The notes under the pieces are model-generated. The model made no database searches. It was not told where the DNA came from and was given only the letters and a program-made list of their open reading frames with translations. Both the position numbers and the translations under genes were made by a program. A stretch of DNA of 64,000 nt from Streptomyces sp. NBC_01571 (lineage in GTDB: Bacteria; Actinomycetota; Actinomycetes; Streptomycetales; Streptomycetaceae), in the NCBI RefSeq assembly GCF_026339875.1, contig NZ_JAPEPZ010000001.1:6944001-7008000 (forward strand), in the 5' to 3' direction. Each line of letters begins with the position of its first letter. Within the stretch, counting starts at the first letter, position 1. Positions 10,123 to 19,513 of this stretch are shown piece by piece.

Positions 10123-10641
10123 TCAGACCGGGTCGAGGCCCGCGCACAGGCGGCGCAGGGCCTGACCGCAGCGGCGGGCGTACGCGTGCTGGAGGCCGCG
10201 GCCGGCCGGGCCGGCCGCGCGGGTGTACCACCTGGCCGCGCGGCTGAAGGCGGTCACGGTCAGCCAGACCGTGCCGTCGCCGGTGCGGTCGACCATGAAG
10301 GCCTCCTCGCCGCACTCGGGGTGGCCCGGCAGCGTGCCGTACGCCCAGCCGGCGCGGCGGTACTCCTCGACCGTCCAGACCACTCGGCAGGGCGCCTTGA
10401 TCGGGCCGATGCCGATGGTGACGTCGGTGCCGGGGGCGGCTCGGTCGGTGCCGGCGGCCACGGCCACGCCCATCGCCCGGTGCATCGCCCAGGTCATGAC
10501 GGCTTCGGAGGCGGCGCGGAAGACCTCCTCGCCCTCGCCGATACGGGTGCGGAGGTGGAGGGGTCGGAACCCCGGCGGGCAGCGGCCGTCGCGCGTCGCG
10601 CCCACGTCCTCGTAGGTGAAGGGAGTGTCCGGGGAGACCAT
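10123..10641 (-). CDS. DUF1990 family protein
   Basis: A 172-residue protein matching DUF1990 in pattern: FTYEDVGATRDG at the N-terminus, IGEGEEVFRAASEAVMTWAMHRAMGV, then GTDVTIGIGPIKAPCRVVW and GYGTLPGHPECGEEAF-type motifs (here AYGTLPGHPECGEEAF), ending in AFSRAARWYTR. The family has no assigned reaction; its members are small soluble proteins with a lipocalin-like look. The frame opens at 10677, but the ATG at 10641 (MVSPDTPFTYED) is closer to homologous starts; neither has a strong ribosome site. It is convergent with glgP, 37 bp away. Confidence 0.8.
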   Translation of the reverse strand: MVSPDTPFTYEDVGATRDGRCPPGFRPLHLRTRIGEGEEVFRAASEAVMTWAMHRAMGVAVAAGTDRAAPGTDVTIGIGPIKAPCRVVWTVEEYRRAGWAYGTLPGHPECGEEAFMVDRTGDGTVWLTVTAFSRAARWYTRAAGPAGRGLQHAYARRCGQALRRLCAGLDPV

Positions 10642-10653
10642 GGGGGACAGCGT

Positions 10654-10694
10654 AGGGCGGTACCCGGAGCCGATCACTCCCCGGGTACCGCCCT
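10654..10694 (-). terminator. Terminator hairpin after the first M4 protease
   Basis: A perfect 14-bp inverted repeat (AGGGCGGTACCCGG / CCGGGTACCGCCCT) with a 13-nt loop starts 17 nt beyond the protease stop. It lies in front of the DUF1990 start, so it also separates the two units. Confidence 0.7.
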
Positions 10695-10710
10695 CGCGTC
10701 TAGTGGATCA

Positions 10711-12372
10711 CTAGCTCACGTTGACCGCGGACCAGGCCGCGGCCACCGTCGCGTACTCCGTGCTGCCGGAGCCGTACAGCGCGGACGCCGCGGAGAGCGT
10801 CGCCGTGCGGGCGGCCTTGTAGTTCGTCGTCGACGTCATGTACGTCGTCAGCGCCTTGTACCAGATCTGCAGCGCCTTGGCGCGGCCGATGCCGGTGACC
10901 GTGGAGCCGTTGGACGTCGGCGAGTTGTACGAGACGCCGTTGATGGTCTTCGCGCCGCTGCCCTCCGCGAGGAGGTAGAAGAAGTGGTTCGCGACGCCGG
11001 ACGAGTAGTGCACGTCCTTGGTGCCGACGCTGGAGGACCAGCTGTCCGCCGAGCCGCCGTCCTTGCTCGGCTTGTCCATGTAGCGCAGCGGGGTGCCGTC
11101 GCCGTTGATGTCGATCTCCTCGCCGATGAGGTAGTCACCGGGGTCGGAGGCGTTCGCCGCGTAGAACTCGACGCCGGTGCCGAAGATGTCGGAGGTCGCC
11201 TCGTTCAGACCGCCGGACTCACCGGTGTAGTTGAGGCCCGCGGTGTTGGAGGTGACACCGTGGCTCATCTCGTGGCCGGCCACGTCCAGCGAGGTCAGCG
11301 GGTGGGTGTTCCCGGAACCGTCGCCGTACGTCATGCAGAAGCAGCTGTCGTCCCAGAACGCGTTGACGTACGAGCTGCCGTAGTGGACCCGGGAGTAGGC
11401 GCCCACGCCGTTGTTCTTGATGCCGCTGCGGCCGAAGGTGTTCTTGTAGAAGTCCCAGGTCTCCTGGGCCCCGTAGGCGGCGTCCGCGGCGGCCGTCTGG
11501 TCCGTGGTGGAGCTGGAGGCGGTGCCGGTGCCCCACACGTCGTCGGCGTCGGTGAACAGCGTGCCGGTGCCGGACGTCCCGTGCTTGAGGTTGTACGTCT
11601 TGTGGCCGCCGCGCGTGCCGTCCGTCAGGTTGTACGTCGAACCCGACTTGGTGGTGCTGAGCGTGACCGTGCCCGAGTAGAGGCTCTTGCCGGTGCCGGT
11701 CTCGATGCCCTGGTACTCGTAGAGCTTCTTGCCGGTGGCCGCGTCGGTGATGACGTGCAGCTCGTTCGGGGTGCCGTCGTCCTGGAGGCCGCCGACGACC
11801 GTCTCGTAGGCGAGGGTGGGCTTGCCGCTGGCGGCCCAGATCACCTTGCGGGGGGCACGGTCGGCCGTGGTCTGCGCGGAGCCGGCCGACTTCGCGGCGG
11901 TCAGCGCCTGCTTCTCGGCCTTCGCGGTGGTGACCTGCGGCTTCAGCGAAGCGACCTTGATGGCCGCCTTCACGGCCTTGGTGACGCCCTCGGTGCGGCC
12001 GGCCTTGGACTCGTGGACGACGAGGTCGCCGCCGAGGACCGGGAGGCCGTTGTACGTGCGCTCGTAGCGGGTGTGCACCGTGCCGTCCGCGTCCTTGACG
12101 ACGTCTCTGACGACCAGCTTCTCCTTGGCGCCGAGACCTATCTGCCGGGCGGTCTCGGGCGCCGCCGCGTCGGCCTGCTTGATCAGGCCGGTACGCGCGG
12201 CGGCGGACAGCTGGACCGTGGCGCCGGGGAGCTTCGCCTGGCCGGCCGGGGCGAGCGGCTCGGACTGGGCGGAGGCACCGGTGGTCAGACCGGTGGTGAG
12301 CAGGGCTCCGGCGGCGACAGCGGTGGCGATGGCCAGAGTGGTGCGCTTGTGACGCGCGTAGAGGGGAGTCAC
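10711..12372 (-). CDS. Secreted M4 (thermolysin-like) neutral metalloprotease, short paralogue
   Basis: This 553-residue zinc protease precursor has a signal peptide (residues 1-36, RHKRTTLAIATAVAAG to GASA), an FTP/PepSY-type propeptide (GLGAKEKLVVRDVVKDADG, YNGLPVLGGDLVVH), and an M4 catalytic domain with His367-Glu368-x-x-His371 and third ligand Glu391 in GGLNEATSD. HYSSGVANHFFYLLAEG carries the usual C-domain His. A CFC pair in DDSCFCMTYGDG suggests a disulfide. It ends at the catalytic C-domain. The GTG start at 12372 has AGAAGGAG 5 nt upstream; the longer frame to 12663 is discarded. It is a close tandem paralogue of the next gene, which differs by carrying an extra C-terminal domain. 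Confidence 0.93.
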   Translation of the reverse strand: MTPLYARHKRTTLAIATAVAAGALLTTGLTTGASAQSEPLAPAGQAKLPGATVQLSAAARTGLIKQADAAAPETARQIGLGAKEKLVVRDVVKDADGTVHTRYERTYNGLPVLGGDLVVHESKAGRTEGVTKAVKAAIKVASLKPQVTTAKAEKQALTAAKSAGSAQTTADRAPRKVIWAASGKPTLAYETVVGGLQDDGTPNELHVITDAATGKKLYEYQGIETGTGKSLYSGTVTLSTTKSGSTYNLTDGTRGGHKTYNLKHGTSGTGTLFTDADDVWGTGTASSSTTDQTAAADAAYGAQETWDFYKNTFGRSGIKNNGVGAYSRVHYGSSYVNAFWDDSCFCMTYGDGSGNTHPLTSLDVAGHEMSHGVTSNTAGLNYTGESGGLNEATSDIFGTGVEFYAANASDPGDYLIGEEIDINGDGTPLRYMDKPSKDGGSADSWSSSVGTKDVHYSSGVANHFFYLLAEGSGAKTINGVSYNSPTSNGSTVTGIGRAKALQIWYKALTTYMTSTTNYKAARTATLSAASALYGSGSTEYATVAAAWSAVNVS

Positions 12373-12602
12373 GCAAGCTCCTTCTGTGGGGGCGTCCGGA
12401 CGCCGTGGGGTGGCCGTTCGGACAGGTGAAGTTGCGGTGCGGGTGAGCCGTGCGGTGGAAGAGTGACATCCGGGGCGCGTACATGTCAGGAGTGCAAGCG
12501 CATGTTGGCCGAAAAGCGTCCGTTGGATGAAGATCGCTGTACGTAATGCGGACCCGATCACGGGTAAAAGGCAGGGCAACGCAAACTCGGGGCGACGCAA
12601 AG

Positions 12603-12644
12603 AGGGCGCCGCGCCGGGGAGTTGAACCACCGGGGCGGCGCCCT
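12603..12644 (-). terminator. Terminator hairpin after the second M4 protease
   Basis: A 10-bp perfect outer stem (AGGGCGCCGC / GCGGCGCCCT), extended by further G/C pairing toward a loop containing AGTTGAACCA, lies 27 nt beyond the downstream end of the second M4 gene. It separates that gene from the promoter of the first. Confidence 0.65.
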
Positions 12645-12670
12645 GTCCGAGGAGTGCGTTCACCCGCGGT

Positions 12671-14716
12671 CTACGGGAATGTCAGCTTCCAGCTGTTGAT
12701 GTAGCCGGTGTCCTGTGCCGCCTGGTCCTGGACCTTCAACTTCCAGGTGCCGTTGGCGACTTCGGAGGAGGCGTTGACCGTGTAGGTCTCCTGGACGTTG
12801 TCCGCCGAGTCCGACGAACTGAAGTTCTTCAGGCGGTACGTCGAGCCGTCCGGGGCCACCAGATCGATGACCAGGTCGCCGCGCCAGGTGTGCACGATGT
12901 TCACGTCGACCAGAAGGTTGGACGGGGCGTTGCCGGTGCGGCCGGTGACGGAGACCGAGGAGGTGACCGCCGCTCCGTTGTCCGGAATCGATACGTCGGC
13001 CGTGTTCTCGAACGACGTGCCCGTGCCGCCGCCACCGCCCGGACGCGAGCCGACCTTCACGGCCGCCCAGGCGTTCTGGACCGCCGTGTACTCGGCGCTG
13101 GTGGTGCCGTACAGCTCACCCGCCGCCGCGAGCGTGCCGGTGCGGGCCGCCGCGTAGTTGGTGGTCGAGGTGAACTTGGTGGTGAGCGCCCGGTACCAGA
13201 TCTGCAGGGCCTTGTCGCGGCCGATGCCGGTGACGGGGAGGCCGTCGCCGGTCGGCGAGTTGTAGCTGACGCCGTTGATGACCTTGGCGCCGCTGCCCTC
13301 GGAGAGCAGGTAGAAGAAGTGGTTGGCGACGCCCGAGGAGTAGTGGACGTCCAGGCCGCCGACGCTGGAGGACCAGTTGTCCGCGGAGCCGCCGTCCTTG
13401 CTGGGCTTGTCCATGTAGCGCAGCGGGGTGCCGTCGCCGTTGATGTCGATCTTCTCGCCGATGAGGTAGTCACCGGGGTCGGAGGTGTTGTTGGCGTAGA
13501 ACTCGACGCCGGTGCCGAAGATGTCGGAGGTCGCCTCGTTCAGACCGCCGGATTCGCCGGTGTAGTTGAGGCCCGCGGTGTTGGAGGTGACGCCGTGGCT
13601 CATCTCGTGGCCGGCCACGTCCAGCGCGGTCAGCGGGTCCGCGTTGCCGGATCCGTCGCCGTAGGTCATGCAGAAGCAGCTGTCGTCCCAGAACGCGTTG
13701 ACGTACGCGTTGCCGTAGTGGACGCGGGAGTAGGCGCCGACCCCGTTGTTCTTGATGCCGCTGCGGTTGAACGTGTTCTTGTAGAAGTCCCAGGTCTCCG
13801 CGGCGCCGTAGTGCGCGTCGGCGCCGGCCGTCGCGGCGTTGGAGGTGGTGCCGTTGCCCCAGGTGTCGCTGGTCTGCGAGAAGAGGGTGCCGGTGCCCGA
13901 CGTCCCGCGGTTGAGGTTGTACGTCTTGTGGCCGCCGCGGGCGCCGTCGGTCAGCGTGTAGTTGGAGCCCGACTGCGTCGTCGTCAGGGTCACCTGGCCG
14001 CTGTACTGCGTGTTGCCGACACCGGTCTCGATGCCCTGGTACTCGTAGAGCTTCTTGCCGGTGGTGGCGTCGGTGATGACGTGCAGCTGGTTCGGGGTGC
14101 CGTCGTCCTGGAAGCCGCCGACGACCGTCTCGTAGGCCAGGGTGGGCCTGCCGTCCGCCGCCCAGATGACCTTGCGGGGCGCGCGGTCGGCGTCGGTCTT
14201 CTTCGACCCGTCGGCCTTGGCGGCGGAGAGGGCCTGCCGCTCCGCGGTGCCGGCCGCGACAGCGGGCGTGAGGGAGGCGACCTTGATCGCGGCCCCCGTC
14301 GCCTTGATGACCCGCTCCGTCCGGCCGGACTTGGCGGTGTCGACGACCAGGTCGCCGCCGAGGACCGGGAGTCCCTCGTAGGTGCGCTCGTAGCGGGTGT
14401 GGACCGTGCCGTCCGCGTCCTTGATGACGTCACGGGCGACCAGCGACTCCTTGGCGCCGAGGCCGAGGTCCTTGGCGGTGGTCGCCTTGGCGGCGTCGGC
14501 GTCGCGTATCAGCTCGGCGCGCTGCGAGGGGGTGAGCTTCAGGGTGACGGCGCCGGGGTCGACCCTGCCCGGGACCGGCTTCTGGGGGGCGGCGCTCGCG
14601 GCGCCCGACTGGACCGCGGCGGCCAGCAGGGCGGAGACGCCGACGAGGGCGACGGCGGCGACACGGCGACGGGCGGTGTGGGAGGTGCGTCTGTGCGAGG
14701 ACATGCTGCTCAACAC
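12671..14716 (-). CDS. Secreted M4 neutral metalloprotease with C-terminal P-domain
   Basis: A 681-residue precursor: signal peptide (HTARRRVAAVALVGVSALLA, cleavage near ASA), FTP/PepSY propeptide, M4 catalytic domain with His370-Glu371-x-x-His374 and Glu394, a short GSRPGGGGGTG linker, then a proprotein-convertase P-domain of about 115 residues (NTADVSIPDNG to GYINSWKLTF). P-domains stabilise or anchor extracellular proteases. I chose the GTG at 14716 because AAGGAG lies 3 nt upstream; TTG 14713 has better spacing and ATG 14704 is also possible. The catalytic domain is almost the same protein as the neighbouring gene, which lacks the P-domain. Confidence 0.92.
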   Translation of the reverse strand: MLSSMSSHRRTSHTARRRVAAVALVGVSALLAAAVQSGAASAAPQKPVPGRVDPGAVTLKLTPSQRAELIRDADAAKATTAKDLGLGAKESLVARDVIKDADGTVHTRYERTYEGLPVLGGDLVVDTAKSGRTERVIKATGAAIKVASLTPAVAAGTAERQALSAAKADGSKKTDADRAPRKVIWAADGRPTLAYETVVGGFQDDGTPNQLHVITDATTGKKLYEYQGIETGVGNTQYSGQVTLTTTQSGSNYTLTDGARGGHKTYNLNRGTSGTGTLFSQTSDTWGNGTTSNAATAGADAHYGAAETWDFYKNTFNRSGIKNNGVGAYSRVHYGNAYVNAFWDDSCFCMTYGDGSGNADPLTALDVAGHEMSHGVTSNTAGLNYTGESGGLNEATSDIFGTGVEFYANNTSDPGDYLIGEKIDINGDGTPLRYMDKPSKDGGSADNWSSSVGGLDVHYSSGVANHFFYLLSEGSGAKVINGVSYNSPTGDGLPVTGIGRDKALQIWYRALTTKFTSTTNYAAARTGTLAAAGELYGTTSAEYTAVQNAWAAVKVGSRPGGGGGTGTSFENTADVSIPDNGAAVTSSVSVTGRTGNAPSNLLVDVNIVHTWRGDLVIDLVAPDGSTYRLKNFSSSDSADNVQETYTVNASSEVANGTWKLKVQDQAAQDTGYINSWKLTFP

Positions 14717-15268
14717 TGACTCCTTCTGCGTGGCCACGGCTCGCGCGGCCAGTGGGGATCCGGGCGGTGGGTAGCCGTCCGGGCAGAACAGGTCGGAACG
14801 CGGAACCAGTTGCACGAAGGTCTTCGGTCGCGGCACGGCGGAGATACTGTGAGGTTGCTGTGGAGCGACCGTGGGAAGAGTGGCAGGAGATCTCGTCTCC
14901 TGTCAGGAGCGCATCAAGAACTTGGCCGGATTTGGTTCGTTCTCCGGTTGGTCATGTTCGGTATACGGACCCGTGTCTCCCCGTGCACCTGGACCGGATC
15001 CGACCGCACCGTCCGCGGTGGTCGGCAAGATCGTGCACGACGCTGCGACGACGTGACGAACGGTCCCGTCCTGAGAGGGATTGGCTCGTTCGTGCAGCCG
15101 TGTCCGGCAGCCGTGCCCGTGGAGCCGTGCCCGTGGAGCCGGCCCCGTGGAGCCGGCCCGTGATGCCGAGCCCCTGGAGCCAGGTACGTGAAGCCCCGTC
15201 CGTGGAAGGGCGATCGGACGGACCCGGAGTGCCGGACCGCGTCATGCGTGCCGTGGTGGCGTGGCCCG
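14717..15268. other. Non-coding stretch between M4 protease and dehydrogenase
   Basis: About 550 bp with the promoter of the M4 gene at its left side and degenerate GC-rich repeats at its right (see 15093). Open frames here have no recognisable protein and no good ribosome site. Confidence 0.5.
15093..15182. repeat. Imperfect tandem repeat of a CCGTGCCCGTGGAG-like unit
   Basis: Four to five degenerate copies of roughly 14-16 bp built on GTGGAGCCG with variable CCGTGCCC or GGCCCC spacers, just downstream of the dehydrogenase stop. This is likely slippage-derived non-coding DNA; no known repeat family was recognised. Confidence 0.55.
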
Positions 15269-16246
15269 TCACACCGTGATGACGACCTTCGCGCGGGCGT
15301 GTTCCCCCTCCACGTACCGGATGGCCTCGGGCACCTCGCCGAGCGACCCGTATGTCCGGTCGACGACCGGGGTGACCTTCCCGGACTCGACGAACTCCCG
15401 CAGCACGGCCAGGTTGGCCCCGCTCGGTGCCGCGAAGAACGTGAGCAGCCGCTGACCGACGAAGCGTGACAGCGCCTGCCCCTTGAGGGTGAGACGCATC
15501 GGCCCGAGGAGACTGCCGCCCTCGGACACGCCCCCGCCGGACAGCAGGAGCGTTCCCGTGGGCGTGAGCGCGCGCCGCAGGTCCGTCAGCGAGCGGTTCG
15601 CCACCAGGTCGAACACGACGTCGTGGCGCGTCCCCGCCCGGGTGAAGTCGTCCCGGGTGTAGTCGACGACGTGGTCCGCGCCGAGCGAGCGGACCAGGTC
15701 CACGTTCCGCGGGCTGCACACGGCGGTCACGTCCGCGCCGTACGCCTTGGCGATCTGCACGGCGAAGGTCCCGACCCCGCCCGACGCGCCGTTGACGAGG
15801 ACCCGCTGCCCCGCCGTCACACGGCCCAGGTCGCGCAGGCCGATGAGCGCGGTGTTCCCCGCGAGCGGCAGTGCGGCGGCCTGTTCGAAGCTCAGCCCGG
15901 CCGGTTTCACGGCCACCACGCCCTGCGGGGCCGCCACGTACTGTGCGAACGCGCCGTCGGTCTCACCGAACACCTCGTCCCCGGGGCGCAGCCGCTTCAC
16001 GTCCGCGCCGACCGCCTCCACCCGTCCGGCGAAGTCCCGGCCGCGGACCGGCGTCCTCGGCCGGCGGACACCGAAGGACAGCCGCGCCAGATACGGATCG
16101 CCCCGCATCAGGTGCCAGTCGTACGCGTTGACGGACACCGCGCGCACCCGCACGAGAACCTCACCGGCCTCGGGCACCGGTCTGTCGAACTCCTTCAGCT
16201 CCAGCACGTCGGGAGAGCCGTACCGGTCCTGGGCGATCGCCTTCAT
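15269..16246 (-). CDS. Zinc-independent quinone-oxidoreductase-like alcohol dehydrogenase (MDR family)
   Basis: This 325-residue medium-chain dehydrogenase probably uses NADPH. A GroES-like N-domain (MKAIAQDRYGSPDVLELKEFDRP) is followed by the Rossmann motif GQRVLVNGASGGVGTFAVQIAKAYGADV and a late QRLLTFFAAPSGANLAVLREFVESGKVTPV segment typical of the reductases near RTN4IP1. Catalytic zinc ligands are not evident, so a reductase acting on enones or quinones is more likely than an alcohol dehydrogenase; the substrate is unknown. The ATG at 16246 gives the canonical MKAI start. It follows the ABC operon on the same strand after 140 bp and may be separately transcribed. Confidence 0.85.
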   Translation of the reverse strand: MKAIAQDRYGSPDVLELKEFDRPVPEAGEVLVRVRAVSVNAYDWHLMRGDPYLARLSFGVRRPRTPVRGRDFAGRVEAVGADVKRLRPGDEVFGETDGAFAQYVAAPQGVVAVKPAGLSFEQAAALPLAGNTALIGLRDLGRVTAGQRVLVNGASGGVGTFAVQIAKAYGADVTAVCSPRNVDLVRSLGADHVVDYTRDDFTRAGTRHDVVFDLVANRSLTDLRRALTPTGTLLLSGGGVSEGGSLLGPMRLTLKGQALSRFVGQRLLTFFAAPSGANLAVLREFVESGKVTPVVDRTYGSLGEVPEAIRYVEGEHARAKVVITV

Positions 16247-16386
16247 CGGGCCTCCGTGACACACGGGAACGCGAGGGGTCGGTGCGAGGGGTCGATCGGG
16301 CGGCCGGGCGCCACTGCCCACGACGGTAGCCGAGCGGGAGGAGTACGGGAATCGGGGCGAGCCCCGAGGCGAGGGATCTCGGGGCC

Positions 16387-17649
16387 TCAGACCAGGCCCA
16401 GTTCGTGGCGCCACCGCCACGCCAGTGTCAGACACGCCCTGCCCGCGGGCAGGGTCGTGGGATGTCCGGCGTAGCCGAGCACGTTCTCGGCGGTGAAGGG
16501 GACGCCGCGATATCCGTCGCCCGCCCTGGCGCCGACCACCAGGACGCCCTCCTCGTTGTGCTCGCCCATCCCGGCGAAGATCTCGTCGAAGGCCGCGGCG
16601 TCCCACACGCACACCAGGCAGATCTCCGGCTTCCAGCTCAGCGGATCGAGGCCGAGGCCGAGGAAGCGCACCCGGGCCCGGCCGTCCCGTACCGCACGCG
16701 CGAAGTCGGCGTAGGGCGCGTCACGGGTGTAGTCCAGGGTCACCCCACCACTGCCGGCGGCGTCGGGGGCGCCCAGGAACTCCTCGGCGTACTCGCGCAT
16801 CGTGTTGTGCCACAGGTCGAGGTCCGAGCGCCAGACGGGCAGGACGTCGGCGTGCGGCTGGAACTCGCCGGCCGGGGCGACATGGGTGGTGTCCATGGCC
16901 ACGGCGACCTTGCCCGCGTCGCGCCGGTGCATGAAGAAGTACGCCCCGCCGTCCCCGTCGGCCCCGCCGTTCTCGACCCGGACCGTCAGTGTGCTCACAC
17001 CGGGCAGCGCGGCCCGTCTGTGCAGGGCGAAGGGACTGCCGAGCCCTCGCCGGAACGGACCCCGCAACGGCTTGGCGCCGCGCTTCAGATGGCGCAAGGC
17101 CTCCTCGTACGCGAGCGGTTCGGTGGTGTCGAGGCCGTCGAAGTAGCGGCCGAGCGCGAAGGTGAGGGCGAGTCCGCTGCCGGGGTGTTCGGCCGGCGGG
17201 GAGGCGACGTCGAGCAGCCGGTAGGACGGGCCGTTGAACCAGACGCCGGGCCGGTCGTACGCCTCGATCGCGGCCGAGTAGCTCTCCGCACGGCCCGCAC
17301 CCGGGCCGTGCGGCCAGTAGCGGGCCACGTTCGCGCGGCAGGAGTCCAGCTGTTCGTCCGGCCGGGACTCGCGCAGCGTCATGCGCACGGCGTCCAGGGG
17401 CAGCGGGCGGGCCGGAACCCACCCGGGCCGGGTCAGCAGTACCAGTTCCCCATCGGCGCGGTGCTCGCTCTGGCCCTCCGCGCACGCCGTGCTCAACTCG
17501 GCCCGGTGCCCCTTGAGATGGCCGCGCACCCGGACGAACCGGGCGACGCCCTGCTCGCGACTGGCCTGGCGCTGCGGCGCCCAGGCGAACCCCGCCGCGA
17601 CGATCCCCACCAGCAGCCCCACCACGGCGACGGTTGTCTCCAGCCCCAT
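16387..17649 (-). CDS. Membrane-anchored protein of unknown function
   Basis: I do not recognise the family. The 420-residue product starts with one hydrophobic helix (ETTVAVVGLLVGIVAAGFAWA, residues 3-23), then an Arg-rich turn and a large soluble part with Trp/Tyr-rich patches (FNGPSYRLLDVASPP, GAYFFMHRRDAGKVAVAMDTTHV, KPEICLVCVWDAAAFDEIF). The topology suggests a cytoplasmic domain tethered to the membrane. The ATG at 17649 has GGAGG 7 nt upstream. It begins 25 bp after the last ABC exporter gene, so it is probably the tail gene of that operon and could be an accessory to the exporters. Codon use is ordinary for the window. Confidence 0.7.
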   Translation of the reverse strand: MGLETTVAVVGLLVGIVAAGFAWAPQRQASREQGVARFVRVRGHLKGHRAELSTACAEGQSEHRADGELVLLTRPGWVPARPLPLDAVRMTLRESRPDEQLDSCRANVARYWPHGPGAGRAESYSAAIEAYDRPGVWFNGPSYRLLDVASPPAEHPGSGLALTFALGRYFDGLDTTEPLAYEEALRHLKRGAKPLRGPFRRGLGSPFALHRRAALPGVSTLTVRVENGGADGDGGAYFFMHRRDAGKVAVAMDTTHVAPAGEFQPHADVLPVWRSDLDLWHNTMREYAEEFLGAPDAAGSGGVTLDYTRDAPYADFARAVRDGRARVRFLGLGLDPLSWKPEICLVCVWDAAAFDEIFAGMGEHNEEGVLVVGARAGDGYRGVPFTAENVLGYAGHPTTLPAGRACLTLAWRWRHELGLV

Positions 17650-17674
17650 GTCTTCCCCTCCTGGCACGGGCCGA

Positions 17675-19513
17675 TCATTCAACCAGGCTTGTGGGAGGTG
17701 ACGTTGGAGTACGTCGCGGTGGCAGTGCCCCGGTGACGTCCTGTGGCCGTGGCTCGCCGTGCCACGAACGCCACAGCGCCGCGTACGCGCCGTCGGCCGC
17801 CACCAGGTCGTCGTGCGTGCCGAGTTCGGTCAGCAGGCCGTCCTCCATCACGGCGACCCGGTCCGCGTCGTGCGCGGTGTGCAGCCGGTGCGCGATGGCG
17901 ATGACCGTGCGCCCTTCGAGCACGGCGGCGAGCGCGCGCTCGGTGTGCCGGGCGGTCGCCGGGTCGAGCAGCGCCGTGGCCTCGTCGAGGATCAGCGTAT
18001 GGGGGTCGGCCAGCACCACGCGGGCCAGGGCCAGTTGCTGGGCCCGCGAACCGTCCGCGACGCGTCCTCCGGGGCCCAGCCCGGTGTCCAGCCCCTCCGG
18101 CAGCTCCCGGGCCCACTCGTCGGCACCGACGGCGGCCAGCGCCGCCCACAGCTCGGCGTCCCCGGCGGCCGGCGCGGCGATCAGCAGGTTCTCGCGGACG
18201 GTCCCGAGGAAGACATGGTGCTCCTGGGTGACCAGGACGACCTGGCGCCGCAGCCGCTCCGGATCGAGTCCGGCGATCGGTACCCGTCCGACCGTCACAC
18301 TGCCCGAGCTCGGCGCGTCGATGCCCGCGAGCAACCTGCTCAGGGTGGTCTTCCCGGCACCGGAGGGGCCGACGACCGCCAGCCGCTCCCCGGGCCGTAC
18401 GGTCAGGTCGACCCCGCGCAGCACCTCGCCCCCGCGGCCGTAGGAGTAGCGGACGCCGGTGACGTCGATCCGGTCGTCCACGGGTGCGGGGGAGCCGGCC
18501 GGGACGGCCCTGGGCGCCCGGCCGAGGCCCTCCACCCGGGCGAAGGACGCGCCACTGCTCTGCAACTGCTCGACCTGGAGCAGGATCTGGTCGAGCGGTT
18601 CGCCGAGCTGGCGCAGATACAGCGCGGCGGCCACCACCGCGCCCAGGCTCATCGCACCGTGCGCGTGCAGGACACCGCCCAGCAGCAGCACACCGGCCAC
18701 GGGGACGACGTACGACACCTCGACGACGGGGAAGAACACCGTGCGCAGCCAGAGGGTGTGCAGCCGGGTGCGGCGGGACGTCTCCAGCGCCTCGCGGCTC
18801 GCGGCGATCCGCCTGCGCCGTAGCCCGAGGGCCTCGACGGTGCGGGCTCCGTCCGCGGTGGCCGTGAGGACCTCGGCGACCTCCGAGGTGGCCGCGCCCT
18901 CGGCGAGATAGGCGGCGCGTGCCCGGCGCAGATACCAGCGCGTGGCGAACCAGATGCCGGTCAGGCCGAGCACCCCGCAGCCGCCGAGCAAGGGACTGAG
19001 GACGAAGACCGAGCCGAGCATGAACAGCACCTGCGCCGAGGAGATGAGCAGTGCGGGTCCCGCGTCGCGCAGGGTGGTGCCCACCAGGGCGACGTCGGCG
19101 GTCCCCCGGGCGGTCAGATCACCGGTGCCGGCCCGCTCCACGACCGAGGCGGGCAGTGCCAGGGCCCGCTCCACGAACTCCTCGCGCACCCGCGCGAGGA
19201 TCCGCTCCCCGAAGCGGTGCCCCATCCGGCGGGCGGCACGCGTCAGCAGCAACTGGGCGAGCGCGCACACCAGGATGACCAGCGCCAGGCGGTCCACCGC
19301 ACCCACACCCACCCCCGCACCGCCGCCGGCCCGGACGCCGGCATCGACGTCGTCGATGATCCGGCCGAGCAGCCACGGCCCGACCAGGCCGGCCGCCGCG
19401 GCCAGCACATTCAGCGCGAGGACCCCGGCGAAGGCCCGTCCGTCCGCCCGCACCAGCCGGAGCGCGGCCCGCCTCACCTCGGCCCGCTCGGCGACGGGCA
19501 GCTGCGCACTCAT
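17675..19513 (-). CDS. ABC half-exporter with intact Walker motifs and lost signature motif
   Basis: A 612-residue type IV ABC exporter subunit: six membrane helices, then the nucleotide-binding domain. Walker A is GPSGAGKTT, Walker B is LILDEATALLD with catalytic Glu, and the H-loop is AIAHRLHT, all intact. The signature that should read LSGGQ is VADGSRAQQ, so this subunit cannot complete a partner's ATP site normally. The upstream gene has the mirror-image defects (good LSGGQ, no Walker A), and the two overlap by 4 bp. They therefore read as an obligate heterodimer with one working ATP site. Cargo unknown. Confidence 0.9.
   Translation of the reverse strand: MSAQLPVAERAEVRRAALRLVRADGRAFAGVLALNVLAAAAGLVGPWLLGRIIDDVDAGVRAGGGAGVGVGAVDRLALVILVCALAQLLLTRAARRMGHRFGERILARVREEFVERALALPASVVERAGTGDLTARGTADVALVGTTLRDAGPALLISSAQVLFMLGSVFVLSPLLGGCGVLGLTGIWFATRWYLRRARAAYLAEGAATSEVAEVLTATADGARTVEALGLRRRRIAASREALETSRRTRLHTLWLRTVFFPVVEVSYVVPVAGVLLLGGVLHAHGAMSLGAVVAAALYLRQLGEPLDQILLQVEQLQSSGASFARVEGLGRAPRAVPAGSPAPVDDRIDVTGVRYSYGRGGEVLRGVDLTVRPGERLAVVGPSGAGKTTLSRLLAGIDAPSSGSVTVGRVPIAGLDPERLRRQVVLVTQEHHVFLGTVRENLLIAAPAAGDAELWAALAAVGADEWARELPEGLDTGLGPGGRVADGSRAQQLALARVVLADPHTLILDEATALLDPATARHTERALAAVLEGRTVIAIAHRLHTAHDADRVAVMEDGLLTELGTHDDLVAADGAYAALWRSWHGEPRPQDVTGALPPRRTPTSPPTSLVE

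Noticed and set aside
12603..12644. GGTTCAACTCC in this hairpin looks like a tRNA T-arm
   Set aside because: No acceptor stem, anticodon arm or other tRNA parts surround it; it is the loop side of a terminator.
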